Shown here piece by piece: positions 15,758-23,138 of a stretch of 40,109 bases of DNA. The stretch is from the NCBI RefSeq assembly GCF_002995795.1, contig NZ_PVXN01000033.1:1-40109 (forward strand), given 5' to 3'. The notes under the pieces are model-generated. The model made no database searches. It was given only the letters and a program-made list of their open reading frames with translations, and had not been told where the DNA came from. Within the stretch, counting starts at the first letter, position 1; each line of letters opens with the position of its first letter. The translations under genes and the position numbers were made by a program. The DNA is from Clostridium thermopalmarium DSM 5974 (GTDB taxonomy: Bacteria > Bacillota > Clostridia > Clostridiales > Clostridiaceae).

Positions 15758-16945
15758 CTAGCTATTAATATTAAAATCATGGGCTTTATAATTTCCTAAA
15801 AGCTTGAAATCATAGCTGTTGTTTTTTATATCTGCTATGGCTTCCTTCACAGCTTTATCATGCAAGTTTCCTTCAAAATCAATATAAAAGAAGTATTCAA
15901 AGGGCTTGCCTATGATTGGTCTTGATTCTATCTTTAACAAACTTAAATTGTACTCTGCAAAAATACTCAATATATTGTAAAGAGAACCAGGCTTATGTGG
16001 TAAAGTTAATATAATGCTTATTTTATTATAATCTTTTTCTAATTCCAAATTTTTACCTATAACTATAAATCTAGTATAATTATTTTTATTATAATTTATG
16101 TCATGTTTTATTACATCTAACCCATATATTTCCCCAGCTTTTGTGCTGGCTATGGCCGCCTTTTCTTTCCTATTTTCATTTTTTACAAACTCAGCACTTG
16201 CTGCTGTATTTCTATAAGGAATACATTTCCATTCCGGATAATATTTTAAAAACTCACTGCTTTGTTGAAGAGCTTGAGAGTGAGAATACACCTCTTTTAT
16301 ATCTTCTATTTTCGCTCCTTTTACGCCTAACAAATTATGAGTTACCTTTATAGTTCTCTCTCCTACTATGAAAAATCCGTATTTTCTTAGAAGATCATAT
16401 ACTTCTATTATGCCTCCTGTAGATGAATTTTCTATAGGAAGTATTCCATAATCTATTTCATTATTTCTTAGAGCCTTAAATACATCCTCAAACTCTGCTA
16501 CATTATGTGAATCTACATTCTCGCCAAAATACTCTAACAAGGCTTCTTCACTAAAAGAACCTTTAACCCCTTGAAATCCAACTTTTATATTTTCCTTTTT
16601 AAGTGTGCAGGCTGCTTCATAGCTTACCATATACTCTAAATCATTTCTACTATTTTCTCCTTCATCCATGTTATACTCGAAAATTTTCCTTGCCTGAGCC
16701 TTCTTGCTAATAGCCATAACACTCTTTAAAAATTCTGTTTCTTCTTTTTTAAAGCCTTTATTCTTTAAATACTTTATGTTTTTCTCAATAACCTCTTCTT
16801 CACGACTTTTATTTAGTATAGGTATATTATTTTCCTTCTTATACTGAGCTACTTTTAATACAGTCTCCATCCTCTTTTCAAATAGCTCTGTAAGCTTCTT
16901 ATCTATGTCATCTATTTCTTTTCTCAAACTCTCTAAAGTGTCCAA
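15758..16945 (-). CDS. pheA: Bifunctional chorismate mutase / prephenate dehydratase (P-protein)
   Basis: Converts chorismate to prephenate and then to phenylpyruvate for phenylalanine. The protein has 395 residues. An AroQ-type chorismate mutase domain (about 1-85) contains the LRKEIDDIDKKL start. The prephenate dehydratase domain runs from about 120 (VGFQGVKGSFSEEA) through LPIENSSTGGI and YTRFIVIG. The C-terminal ACT domain (about 310-385) contains ESRP, the Phe-binding motif, so feedback inhibition by Phe is expected. The start is a TTG ten bases after GGAGG. Having the fusion enzyme rather than separate aroH and pheA means one mutase can feed both branches. Confidence 0.95.
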   Translation of the reverse strand: MDTLESLRKEIDDIDKKLTELFEKRMETVLKVAQYKKENNIPILNKSREEEVIEKNIKYLKNKGFKKEETEFLKSVMAISKKAQARKIFEYNMDEGENSRNDLEYMVSYEAACTLKKENIKVGFQGVKGSFSEEALLEYFGENVDSHNVAEFEDVFKALRNNEIDYGILPIENSSTGGIIEVYDLLRKYGFFIVGERTIKVTHNLLGVKGAKIEDIKEVYSHSQALQQSSEFLKYYPEWKCIPYRNTAASAEFVKNENRKEKAAIASTKAGEIYGLDVIKHDINYNKNNYTRFIVIGKNLELEKDYNKISIILTLPHKPGSLYNILSIFAEYNLSLLKIESRPIIGKPFEYFFYIDFEGNLHDKAVKEAIADIKNNSYDFKLLGNYKAHDFNINS

Positions 16946-16997
16946 CTACTTAATGCCTCCCCATTTTTTTAGTAATCAGCTTTCTTTTAAACCTTAT

Positions 16998-18071
16998 CTA
17001 ACTTATTAGTTCTAATATTCCCATAGCCGCTGCTGCCTCAACAACTGGCACTGCCCTTTGAACAATGCATGGGTCATGTCTTCCTTCAATTCTTATCATA
17101 GTATTTTCTCTAGTTACAATATTCACTGTTCTCTGCTCTTTTGCAATAGACGCTGTGGGTTTAAATGCAACTCTGAATATTAGGGGCATTCCGTTTGTTA
17201 TTCCCCCCAATATTCCTCCATTGTTATTTGTGTAGGTTTTTATGTTATCATTCTCAATAAAAAATTCATCATTAGCTTGTGAACCCTTCATTCTAGATAT
17301 ATTAAAGCCTGCACCAAATTCTACTCCCTTTACTGCTGGAATAGAAAACATAAGACTGCTTAAAATGCTTTCTACAGAGTTAAAAAATGGTGAACCTATT
17401 CCTGCAGGTAGATTTAAAATTGCACACTCCACAATTCCACCTATGGAATCTAACTCTTCTCTAGCCTTTAGTATCTCTTCCTTCATTTTTAAAGCCTTTT
17501 CTTCATCTATTGTAGGAAACTCTTTTTTAGATAATTCCTCTAACAACTCTTTTTTTATATTCACACTATCAAAGTAATTATCTTCAACAGTGCCTATACT
17601 TTTTATGTGGCTTCCGATTATTATTCCTTGTTTCTTTAAAATCTGTTTTGCCACAGCTCCAGCAAATACAATAGGAGCTGTAAGTCTTCCAGAAAAATGG
17701 CCTCCTCCTCTATAATCATTAAAACCTTCATACTTTATAAATCCAGTATAGTCAGCATGACTCGGTCTTAAAAGGCTCTTTGTTTTTTCATAATCCTTTG
17801 AGTGTTGATCACTGTTTTTTATAGTAATGCAAAGAGGAGTACCTGTAGTCCTATTATTAAAATATCCGCTCTGTATTTGGAATTCATCTTTTTCATTTCG
17901 TGCTGTAGAAAACTTATTCTTTCCTGGAGCACGTCTTCTCATTTCTCTATTTATTTCTTCTATATCAAGTTCTATTCCTGATGGTAAGCCATCTATAATT
18001 ATTCCTATGGAATTCCCATGAGATTCTCCAAAAATAGAGTATTTTATTTTATTTCCCCATACTCCACTCAT
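16998..18071 (-). CDS. aroC: Chorismate synthase
   Basis: FMN-dependent anti-elimination of EPSP to chorismate. The protein has 357 residues from the ATG at 18069-18071, six bases after AGGGGGTG; a GTG three codons earlier overlaps that site and is rejected. Signatures are IFGESHGNSIGIIIDGLPSG, RRAPGKNKFSTAR, GTPLCITIKN, HADYTGFIKY, DYRGGGHFSGR and the C-terminal RHDPCIVQRAVPVVEA. The start lies inside the end of aroA with a 23-base overlap, implying translational coupling. Confidence 0.96.
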   Translation of the reverse strand: MSGVWGNKIKYSIFGESHGNSIGIIIDGLPSGIELDIEEINREMRRRAPGKNKFSTARNEKDEFQIQSGYFNNRTTGTPLCITIKNSDQHSKDYEKTKSLLRPSHADYTGFIKYEGFNDYRGGGHFSGRLTAPIVFAGAVAKQILKKQGIIIGSHIKSIGTVEDNYFDSVNIKKELLEELSKKEFPTIDEEKALKMKEEILKAREELDSIGGIVECAILNLPAGIGSPFFNSVESILSSLMFSIPAVKGVEFGAGFNISRMKGSQANDEFFIENDNIKTYTNNNGGILGGITNGMPLIFRVAFKPTASIAKEQRTVNIVTRENTMIRIEGRHDPCIVQRAVPVVEAAAAMGILELIS

Positions 18072-19329
18072 ATACTGCACCCCCTAGCTTTTCAAAATCT
18101 TCCCAAAAATGTGGATAAGATTTATTAACAGCTCTGCTGTTTGTTATTATGAGCTCATTTTCACATTTTATGGAGGCAACAGCCATAGCCATAGCTATTC
18201 TGTGATCATTCCAGCTATCTACAACTCCACCTTTTAAAACTTTCTTTCCTTTTATTACAAGTCCATCTTTAAGCTCTTCTACTTCAGCCCCTATTTTATT
18301 AAGTTCTGTTGCCATAGCCTTTAATCTATCACATTCCTTAATTCTTACTCTCTCAGCATTTATTATCTTTGTAGTTCCTTCGCTTACTGCACCAAGAACA
18401 GATAAAATAGGTACAAGGTCTGGACATTCAGAAGCATCTATTGTGATTCCTTTAGTAGTTGATTGTTTTACATCTATAGAGTCATCTCTTACCTCTATTT
18501 TCCCTCCCATTTCCTTTGCTATGTCCAGTATTACCTTATCTCCTTGAAGTGAATTTATATTTAAATCTTTGCATCTTATTTCTTTTCCTAACATACCTGC
18601 AACTATCCAAAAGGCTGCTTGGGAGAAATCTCCTTCAACTCTATAATCCATGGCTTTATACTTTTGATTTCCTTTAATATAGAACTCTTTATAGTCATTG
18701 TTTTCTACTTCTATTCCAAATTTCTTCAAGCAATCTATGGTTAAATCTACATAACCTTTTGATTCTAGTTCTGTAGTCATTATGATTTTAGAATCTCCCT
18801 CTAAAAGTGGAAGTGTAAACATAAGACCAGTTATAAACTGGGAGCTTATATTCCCCTTAACAAAGAACTCTCCTGACTTTAATTTACCTTTTACTTTTAA
18901 GGGAAGCTCACCATTACTAGTTTTATATTCTATTCCCTGCTTTTCAAATATGTCATAATACACATTAAGGGGCCTTGATACTAATTTTCCTCTTCCTTGA
19001 AAGATTATTTCTTCTCCAGTAAGCAATGCTATAGGAATCAAAAATCTTAAAGTTGAACCTGATTCTATACAATCTATGGTATCTTTTATGAGTATAGGAT
19101 ATGCCTTACCTTTTATACTTAAGTTATCGATATAATTTTCGATTTCTACCCCAAGGCTCTTCATACCTTCTATAGTAGCCTTAATATCCTGCGAATATAT
19201 AATATTGCTTATGTTACTTACCCCTTCTGAAAGTCCAGCACATATAACAGCCCTATGTGCTAAGCTTTTAGATGGAGGAATATTTATCTCTCCTTTTAAG
19301 GAGCTTGGCATAATTCTTATGTTCTCCAA
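18049..19329 (-). CDS. aroA: 3-phosphoshikimate 1-carboxyvinyltransferase (EPSP synthase)
   Basis: Joins phosphoenolpyruvate to shikimate 3-phosphate. The protein has 426 residues from a TTG at 19327-19329, which has AGAGGAG at the right distance; an ATG six codons upstream overlaps that site. Motifs seen are NIPPSKSLAHRAV, SGSTLRFL, the central FSQAAFWIVAG segment, SECPDLVPILSVLGA, RIKECDRLKAMA and SWNDHRIAMAMAVA. The loop that reads GNAGTAMRPL in E. coli reads ESGSTLRFL here (about 89-97), so the PEP/glyphosate loop is of a non-enteric class. It overlaps aroC and follows aroB by 20 bases. Confidence 0.95.
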   Translation of the reverse strand: MENIRIMPSSLKGEINIPPSKSLAHRAVICAGLSEGVSNISNIIYSQDIKATIEGMKSLGVEIENYIDNLSIKGKAYPILIKDTIDCIESGSTLRFLIPIALLTGEEIIFQGRGKLVSRPLNVYYDIFEKQGIEYKTSNGELPLKVKGKLKSGEFFVKGNISSQFITGLMFTLPLLEGDSKIIMTTELESKGYVDLTIDCLKKFGIEVENNDYKEFYIKGNQKYKAMDYRVEGDFSQAAFWIVAGMLGKEIRCKDLNINSLQGDKVILDIAKEMGGKIEVRDDSIDVKQSTTKGITIDASECPDLVPILSVLGAVSEGTTKIINAERVRIKECDRLKAMATELNKIGAEVEELKDGLVIKGKKVLKGGVVDSWNDHRIAMAMAVASIKCENELIITNSRAVNKSYPHFWEDFEKLGGAVYEWSMGK

Positions 19330-19349
19330 TATATCATCTCCTCTCATCT

Positions 19350-20408
19350 TTAAAGGAAATTAGCTATTTCTTCTCTTCTTATTTTGTGAATAAAAGCTTC
19401 TCCAATATCTTTTAAAAGAATTATATTTATAAATTCTCCCTTGTTTTTCTTATCTAGGGATATTGCATTTAATATACTTTCCTTATCTTCTAAATTAATC
19501 TCATTTTGAAGATTATACTTACTTAAAGTTTCAGCTATTAGAGAAGCTGTTCCTTCTTTAGTTATCTTCATCTCTTCGCTCTTCTTAGTTATCATATACA
19601 TTCCTAAAGCCACAGCTTCCCCATGAGTATACTTCTCAAAATTATAATATTTTTCAATAGCATGCCCTATAGTGTGTCCGAAATTTAAAATCATTCTTTC
19701 TCCAGTGTCCTTTTCATCCTTCTCCACTATTTCTTTCTTTATAGAACAGCAAGTGTAAATTATATCCTCCATATTATCTAAAAGACTTTCTTCATCGTAC
19801 TTCATCAGATTATAAAATAAATCCTTATCTCTTATGCATCCATACTTTATTACCTCTCCCATACCATCGCTAAAAAATCTCTCATCTAAAGTACTTAATA
19901 CATTTGGATCTATAAATACCGCTTCTGGATGATAAAAACTGCCTACTAAGTTCTTTCCCCTCTGCAAGTCTACAGCAACCTTCCCACCAATACTGCTGTC
20001 TATTTGAGCTAAAAGAGAAGTTGGTATTTGTACATATGGAACCCCTCTAAAAAGAGTGGAGGCAGCAAAGCCCGTTAAGTCCCCTATAACTCCTCCTCCA
20101 AGGGCAACTATAAGTTCTTCCCTTGTAATTCCTGTATCTAAAAGTTCATCATATAAATTTATAAGCTCCTCTATAGACTTACTCTTTTCTCCAGGTTTTA
20201 CTACAATCTTAAAGACCTCAAACCCAGCATTCTCTAGGCTGGACTTTACCATATCTCCATAAAACTTATCTACATTCTCATCCGTTACTATAACTACCTT
20301 CTTACCACTGTACATCTTCTTTACTTCTTCCCCTATAACTCTTAAGATTCCTCTTTTTATATATAAGGGGTAGCTCTTATGGCTAAGTTTTACTTGAAGC
20401 AGCCTCAA
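19350..20408 (-). CDS. aroB: 3-dehydroquinate synthase
   Basis: NAD- and metal-dependent cyclisation of DAHP to 3-dehydroquinate. The protein has 352 residues starting at a TTG nine bases after GGAG. The start codon directly follows the tyrA stop with no gap. Seen are VKPGEKSKSIE, GGGVIGDLTGFAAS, FRGVPYVQIPTSLLAQIDSSIGGK, LNFGHTIGHAIE (metal His) and YTHGEAVALGM (metal His). All are normal for the bacterial family. Confidence 0.95.
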   Translation of the reverse strand: MRLLQVKLSHKSYPLYIKRGILRVIGEEVKKMYSGKKVVIVTDENVDKFYGDMVKSSLENAGFEVFKIVVKPGEKSKSIEELINLYDELLDTGITREELIVALGGGVIGDLTGFAASTLFRGVPYVQIPTSLLAQIDSSIGGKVAVDLQRGKNLVGSFYHPEAVFIDPNVLSTLDERFFSDGMGEVIKYGCIRDKDLFYNLMKYDEESLLDNMEDIIYTCCSIKKEIVEKDEKDTGERMILNFGHTIGHAIEKYYNFEKYTHGEAVALGMYMITKKSEEMKITKEGTASLIAETLSKYNLQNEINLEDKESILNAISLDKKNKGEFINIILLKDIGEAFIHKIRREEIANFL

Positions 20409-21257
20409 CTAGGACATCTCCTCTCTCTTTTTACTAGCTCTATTTAATATATTGCCTAAAGCTTCAGTATCCTCATTTATCAAAGCATGTTTTATGTCTG
20501 CAATATTTTTTTCAAATCTCTCTATGTGATTAATCAGATTTTTCCTATTTCCTATAAAGAGTTCAGTCCACAATTTTGTATTGATTCTAGCTATTCTCGT
20601 AAGATCTCTATAACTATCTCCAGTAAACTTTCCCGTATCCACTTCAAGATTATCGCTATTAACTAAGGACACTGCTATAACATGAGGAAGTTGACTTACA
20701 AAGCCTATAGCTTCATCATGTTTTTCCACACTTACTTTTTCTATATGTTTAAATCCCATATCTTTTGCTATATTTTCTATAAGTCTTATATTTTCTTTCT
20801 TATTTCTTTCAGTAGGAATTATTATATAATTTGCTCCCTTGAATATTTCCTTAGAAGCATACCCTAATCCGGTAAACTCTCTTCCAGCCATAGGATGTCC
20901 AAAAATGAAATCAATATCTTCTCTTAAAATTGAATTTATATCTTGAGCAAAGTCCTTTTTTATTCCTACAGTATCTGTTATCACTGCACCACTTTTAAAA
21001 TTGTCCATGTTATCCTTTATAAACTTTTTTATACTTTTAGGATATATACATACTATTACTAAATCTGATTCTTTCAGAGGAATCTCAGGACTTAAAAAGC
21101 CCTTATCAATGATTCCTCTTTCTTCTCCAAGTTTTATAGTATCTTCATCTATGTCAACAGCATAGAGCTTTTTAGGATTCAATTCTCTCAAAGCCAAAGC
21201 ATATGAACCCCCTATAAGCCCTAATCCCACAATAGTTATATTTAAATCTAGCCCCAT
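20409..21257 (-). CDS. tyrA: Prephenate dehydrogenase
   Basis: NAD-dependent oxidative decarboxylation of prephenate to 4-hydroxyphenylpyruvate for tyrosine. The protein has 282 residues from the ATG at 21255-21257, with GGGGGTAAC upstream; an ATG five codons earlier overlaps that site. The nucleotide motif VGLGLIGGSYALAL opens the protein, TDTVGIKK and FGHPMAGREFTG follow, and the active-site segment QLPHVIAVSL with its His lies near 190. No C-terminal ACT domain is present, so Tyr feedback at this step is not obvious. It follows aroF by 27 bases. Confidence 0.93.
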   Translation of the reverse strand: MGLDLNITIVGLGLIGGSYALALRELNPKKLYAVDIDEDTIKLGEERGIIDKGFLSPEIPLKESDLVIVCIYPKSIKKFIKDNMDNFKSGAVITDTVGIKKDFAQDINSILREDIDFIFGHPMAGREFTGLGYASKEIFKGANYIIIPTERNKKENIRLIENIAKDMGFKHIEKVSVEKHDEAIGFVSQLPHVIAVSLVNSDNLEVDTGKFTGDSYRDLTRIARINTKLWTELFIGNRKNLINHIERFEKNIADIKHALINEDTEALGNILNRASKKREEMS

Positions 21258-21284
21258 TATAGTTACCCCCATATAACATTATTA

Positions 21285-22298
21285 CTAGATTTCTCTTCCA
21301 ACTGCATTTGCTATTACAGCTAATGTTTTCATAAGGTCTTCAAACTTTTCAGGTTTAAGTGATTGAGACCCATCACTTTTTGCCTTAGCTGGGTTATTGT
21401 GAACCTCTATCATAAGACCGTCTGCTCCTGCCGCTACAGCTGCCTTAGCTAGTGGTTCTACAAGCCACCAAATTCCTCCTGCATGGCTTGGATCTACAAT
21501 TATAGGTAAGTGACTATGCCTTTTTATTACTGGTACTGCACTTAAATCTAGTGTGTTTCTAGTGTAATTTTCATAAGTTCTTATTCCTCTTTCACATAAA
21601 ATTACATTCTCATTTCCCTCTGACATTATATATTCAGCTGACATTAAAAACTCTTCTATAGTTGCAGCCAATCCTCTTTTTAAAAGTATAGGCTTTTTTG
21701 TTTTTCCTAATTCTTTTAAGAGGTCAAAATTTTGCATATTTCTTGCCCCTACCTGAATTACATCTACATCTTCTACAAATTTATCTATCAATTTAGGCGA
21801 CATTATCTCTGTAACTATAGGCAGTCCTGTTTCTTTTTTTGCTACTTTTAAAAGTTCAAGTCCTTCTAACCCCATTCCTTGGAAGCTGTACGGAGAAGTC
21901 CTTGGCTTAAAAGCTCCTCCTCTTAAAAAGCTAGCCCCTGATTTTTTCACCTGTTTTGCAAGCTCCACTATCTGTTCTTCACTCTCTACAGAACAAGGGC
22001 CTGCCATTACAGCTAATTTTTTGCCGCCAATAAGCTCGCCTCCTACAGATATTATTGAATCCTCAGGATGAAAAAGCCTATTTGCTTTTTTATATGGCTC
22101 TTGCACATGAACTATTTTTTCAACTTCTTCATATGCTTCTAGTTGTTTTGGGTCTATTATAGTTGTATCTCCAACTAATCCAAGTATACGGTACTTCTCA
22201 CCTTCCACCTCATGAACTTCGATTCCTTTTTTAATTATATCCTCTTTAATTTTTTCAATACTTTCTCTTGTTGTGTTGTGTTTCATTACAATAATCAT
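21285..22298 (-). CDS. aroF: 3-deoxy-7-phosphoheptulonate (DAHP) synthase, type I beta with N-terminal regulatory domain
   Basis: First enzyme of the shikimate pathway, joining PEP and erythrose 4-phosphate. The protein has 337 residues. The first 70 or so residues form a ferredoxin-like/ACT-like regulatory domain as in the Thermotoga-type enzyme, where Tyr or Phe inhibits. The catalytic barrel follows with [68 protein letters not shown] and MIEVHNNP. The ATG follows AAGGGGG. It is the first structural gene after the attenuator, so its level should follow aromatic amino acid supply both by feedback and by attenuation. Confidence 0.95.
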   Translation of the reverse strand: MIIVMKHNTTRESIEKIKEDIIKKGIEVHEVEGEKYRILGLVGDTTIIDPKQLEAYEEVEKIVHVQEPYKKANRLFHPEDSIISVGGELIGGKKLAVMAGPCSVESEEQIVELAKQVKKSGASFLRGGAFKPRTSPYSFQGMGLEGLELLKVAKKETGLPIVTEIMSPKLIDKFVEDVDVIQVGARNMQNFDLLKELGKTKKPILLKRGLAATIEEFLMSAEYIMSEGNENVILCERGIRTYENYTRNTLDLSAVPVIKRHSHLPIIVDPSHAGGIWWLVEPLAKAAVAAGADGLMIEVHNNPAKAKSDGSQSLKPEKFEDLMKTLAVIANAVGREI

Positions 22299-22325
22299 AA
22301 AATAGCCCCCTTATAAATTTTTTAT

Positions 22326-22356
22326 AAAAAAAGAGACCCGTTAATGAGTCTCTTTT
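22326..22356 (-). terminator. Attenuator terminator before aroF
   Basis: On the minus strand AAAAGAGAC (22348-22356) pairs with GTCTCTTTT (22329-22337) around a ten-base loop, ending in a T run. It sits between the aromatic leader peptide and aroF. Nine bases of its 5' arm and loop (GACTCATTA, 22342-22350) are exactly complementary to TAATGAGTC at 22423-22431, so the terminator and an upstream pairing exclude each other. Confidence 0.88.
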
Positions 22357-22409
22357 ATATACCTATATTTATATACTACTAGTATTCTTGAATTATTCAA
22401 AGTGAGTTA

Positions 22410-22547
22410 TCATATATAAATTGACTCATTAGAATTGGGAATTTTAAATTTTTCACAAGACAAATAACCAGCGTTAAAAAAATAACCCCAGTTTCTAAAG
22501 TAAAAGTTATATTGTCTTGCTATTCCTCTGCTAATAAGCCTTTTCAT
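22410..22547 (-). CDS. Aromatic-rich leader peptide of the aro operon
   Basis: A 45-codon frame, ATG at 22545-22547, stop TGA at 22410-22412. GGAGG lies about eight bases upstream. The peptide starts MKRLISRGIARQ and then has aromatic residues at 13, 15, 16, 17, 20, 22, 23, 24 and 28: nine of sixteen positions (four Tyr, four Phe, one Trp). It lies downstream of a good promoter and upstream of a terminator that precedes aroF. The last codons contain the segment that can pair with the terminator arm. This is the design of trp/phe-type leader peptides, whose translation, not product, matters. Its role is inferred but several independent parts agree. Confidence 0.85.
   Translation of the reverse strand: MKRLISRGIARQYNFYFRNWGYFFNAGYLSCEKFKIPNSNESIYI
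22423..22431 (-). promoter_or_regulatory. Antiterminator arm in the aro leader
   Basis: TAATGAGTC within leader codons 39-42 is exactly complementary to GACTCATTA in the terminator 5' arm, 72 bases downstream. A ribosome stalled at the aromatic codons leaves this arm free to pair; a ribosome at the stop codon, eleven bases past it, would cover it. Confidence 0.75.
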
Positions 22548-22602
22548 CACTTTTCCTCCATAAAAGATTTTTTAGTTTAATTATTTTTAATTATTATGTA
22601 GA

Positions 22603-22630
22603 ATTATACCACTCTCAGAATTTATGTCAA
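22603..22630 (-). promoter_or_regulatory. Predicted promoter of the aro operon
   Basis: TTGACA (22625-22630) and TATAAT (22603-22608), both perfect, are separated by 16 bases on the minus strand. Transcription from about 22596 gives a leader of about 300 bases before aroF. Confidence 0.75.
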
Positions 22631-22830
22631 TACCTCATAAAATAAAACTCAAATTTACATTAACACTTTTTACCACGTTACAATATACTATATTAGGTCC
22701 ACAATACCTTCAATTTTTAGACAAGCTACACAATCCTAACAAAAATATATAAATATCTATAGTTTAGTGATACTGGTCACTCATATGAAAATAATGAAAG
22801 AGTTTTACACTCAATGGAGGTGACTATAAT

Positions 22831-23094
22831 ATGCTAGGTTCATTTTTGTTTCCACTACTATTCCTAGGTGGACTTGGCCGCGGCGGATTTGGTCATGGTT
22901 ATGGCAGCTATGGTAGATGTGGATGTACTCCTCACTGCTTTAATCCATGTGATTGTTGTGATGATTGTTGCCATAAACATCATAAACACCATAAACACCA
23001 TAAACACGAAAAGTGCTGCTGCCAATGCTATCCTTTAAATTCTTGTTGTCAACCTTATAATAGATGTGGATCATTCTTTGATTGGTTCTGCTGA
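22831..23094 (+). CDS. Cys/His-rich small protein
   Basis: An 87-residue protein with an ATG seven bases after TGGAGGTGA. It has a hydrophobic start (MLGSFLFPLLFLGGLG), then a Gly-rich stretch. The rest has 16 cysteines in all, many as CC or CCC, and ten histidines, mostly in the repeat HKHHKHHKHHKHEK (48-61). The repeat is built on tandem 9-base DNA units (cat aaa cac). I do not recognise a named family with confidence. The composition resembles spore-coat or metal-binding proteins of clostridia. It has its own terminator and no operon partner. Confidence 0.75.
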   Translation: MLGSFLFPLLFLGGLGRGGFGHGYGSYGRCGCTPHCFNPCDCCDDCCHKHHKHHKHHKHEKCCCQCYPLNSCCQPYNRCGSFFDWFC

Positions 23095-23103
23095 TAATTG
23101 CAA

Positions 23104-23137
23104 AACCCCTGAGGGAAATTTCCCCAGGGGTTGTTTT
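23104..23137 (+). terminator. Terminator after the Cys/His-rich gene
   Basis: AACCCCTGAGGGAAA pairs with TTTCCCCAGGGGTT, followed by GTTTT. It is near-symmetric and lies between convergent genes, so it may serve both. Confidence 0.8.
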
Positions 23138-23138
23138 A

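Noticed and set aside
22766-22781. AGTGA...TCACT inverted repeat before the Cys/His-rich gene
   Set aside because: Only five bases per arm and no second copy in the window; chance is a fair explanation.
22776-22795. Possible SigK-type -10 (CATATGAAAATA) before the Cys/His-rich gene
   Set aside because: The match to CATA-N3-TA is imperfect and no convincing AC-type -35 is at the right distance.
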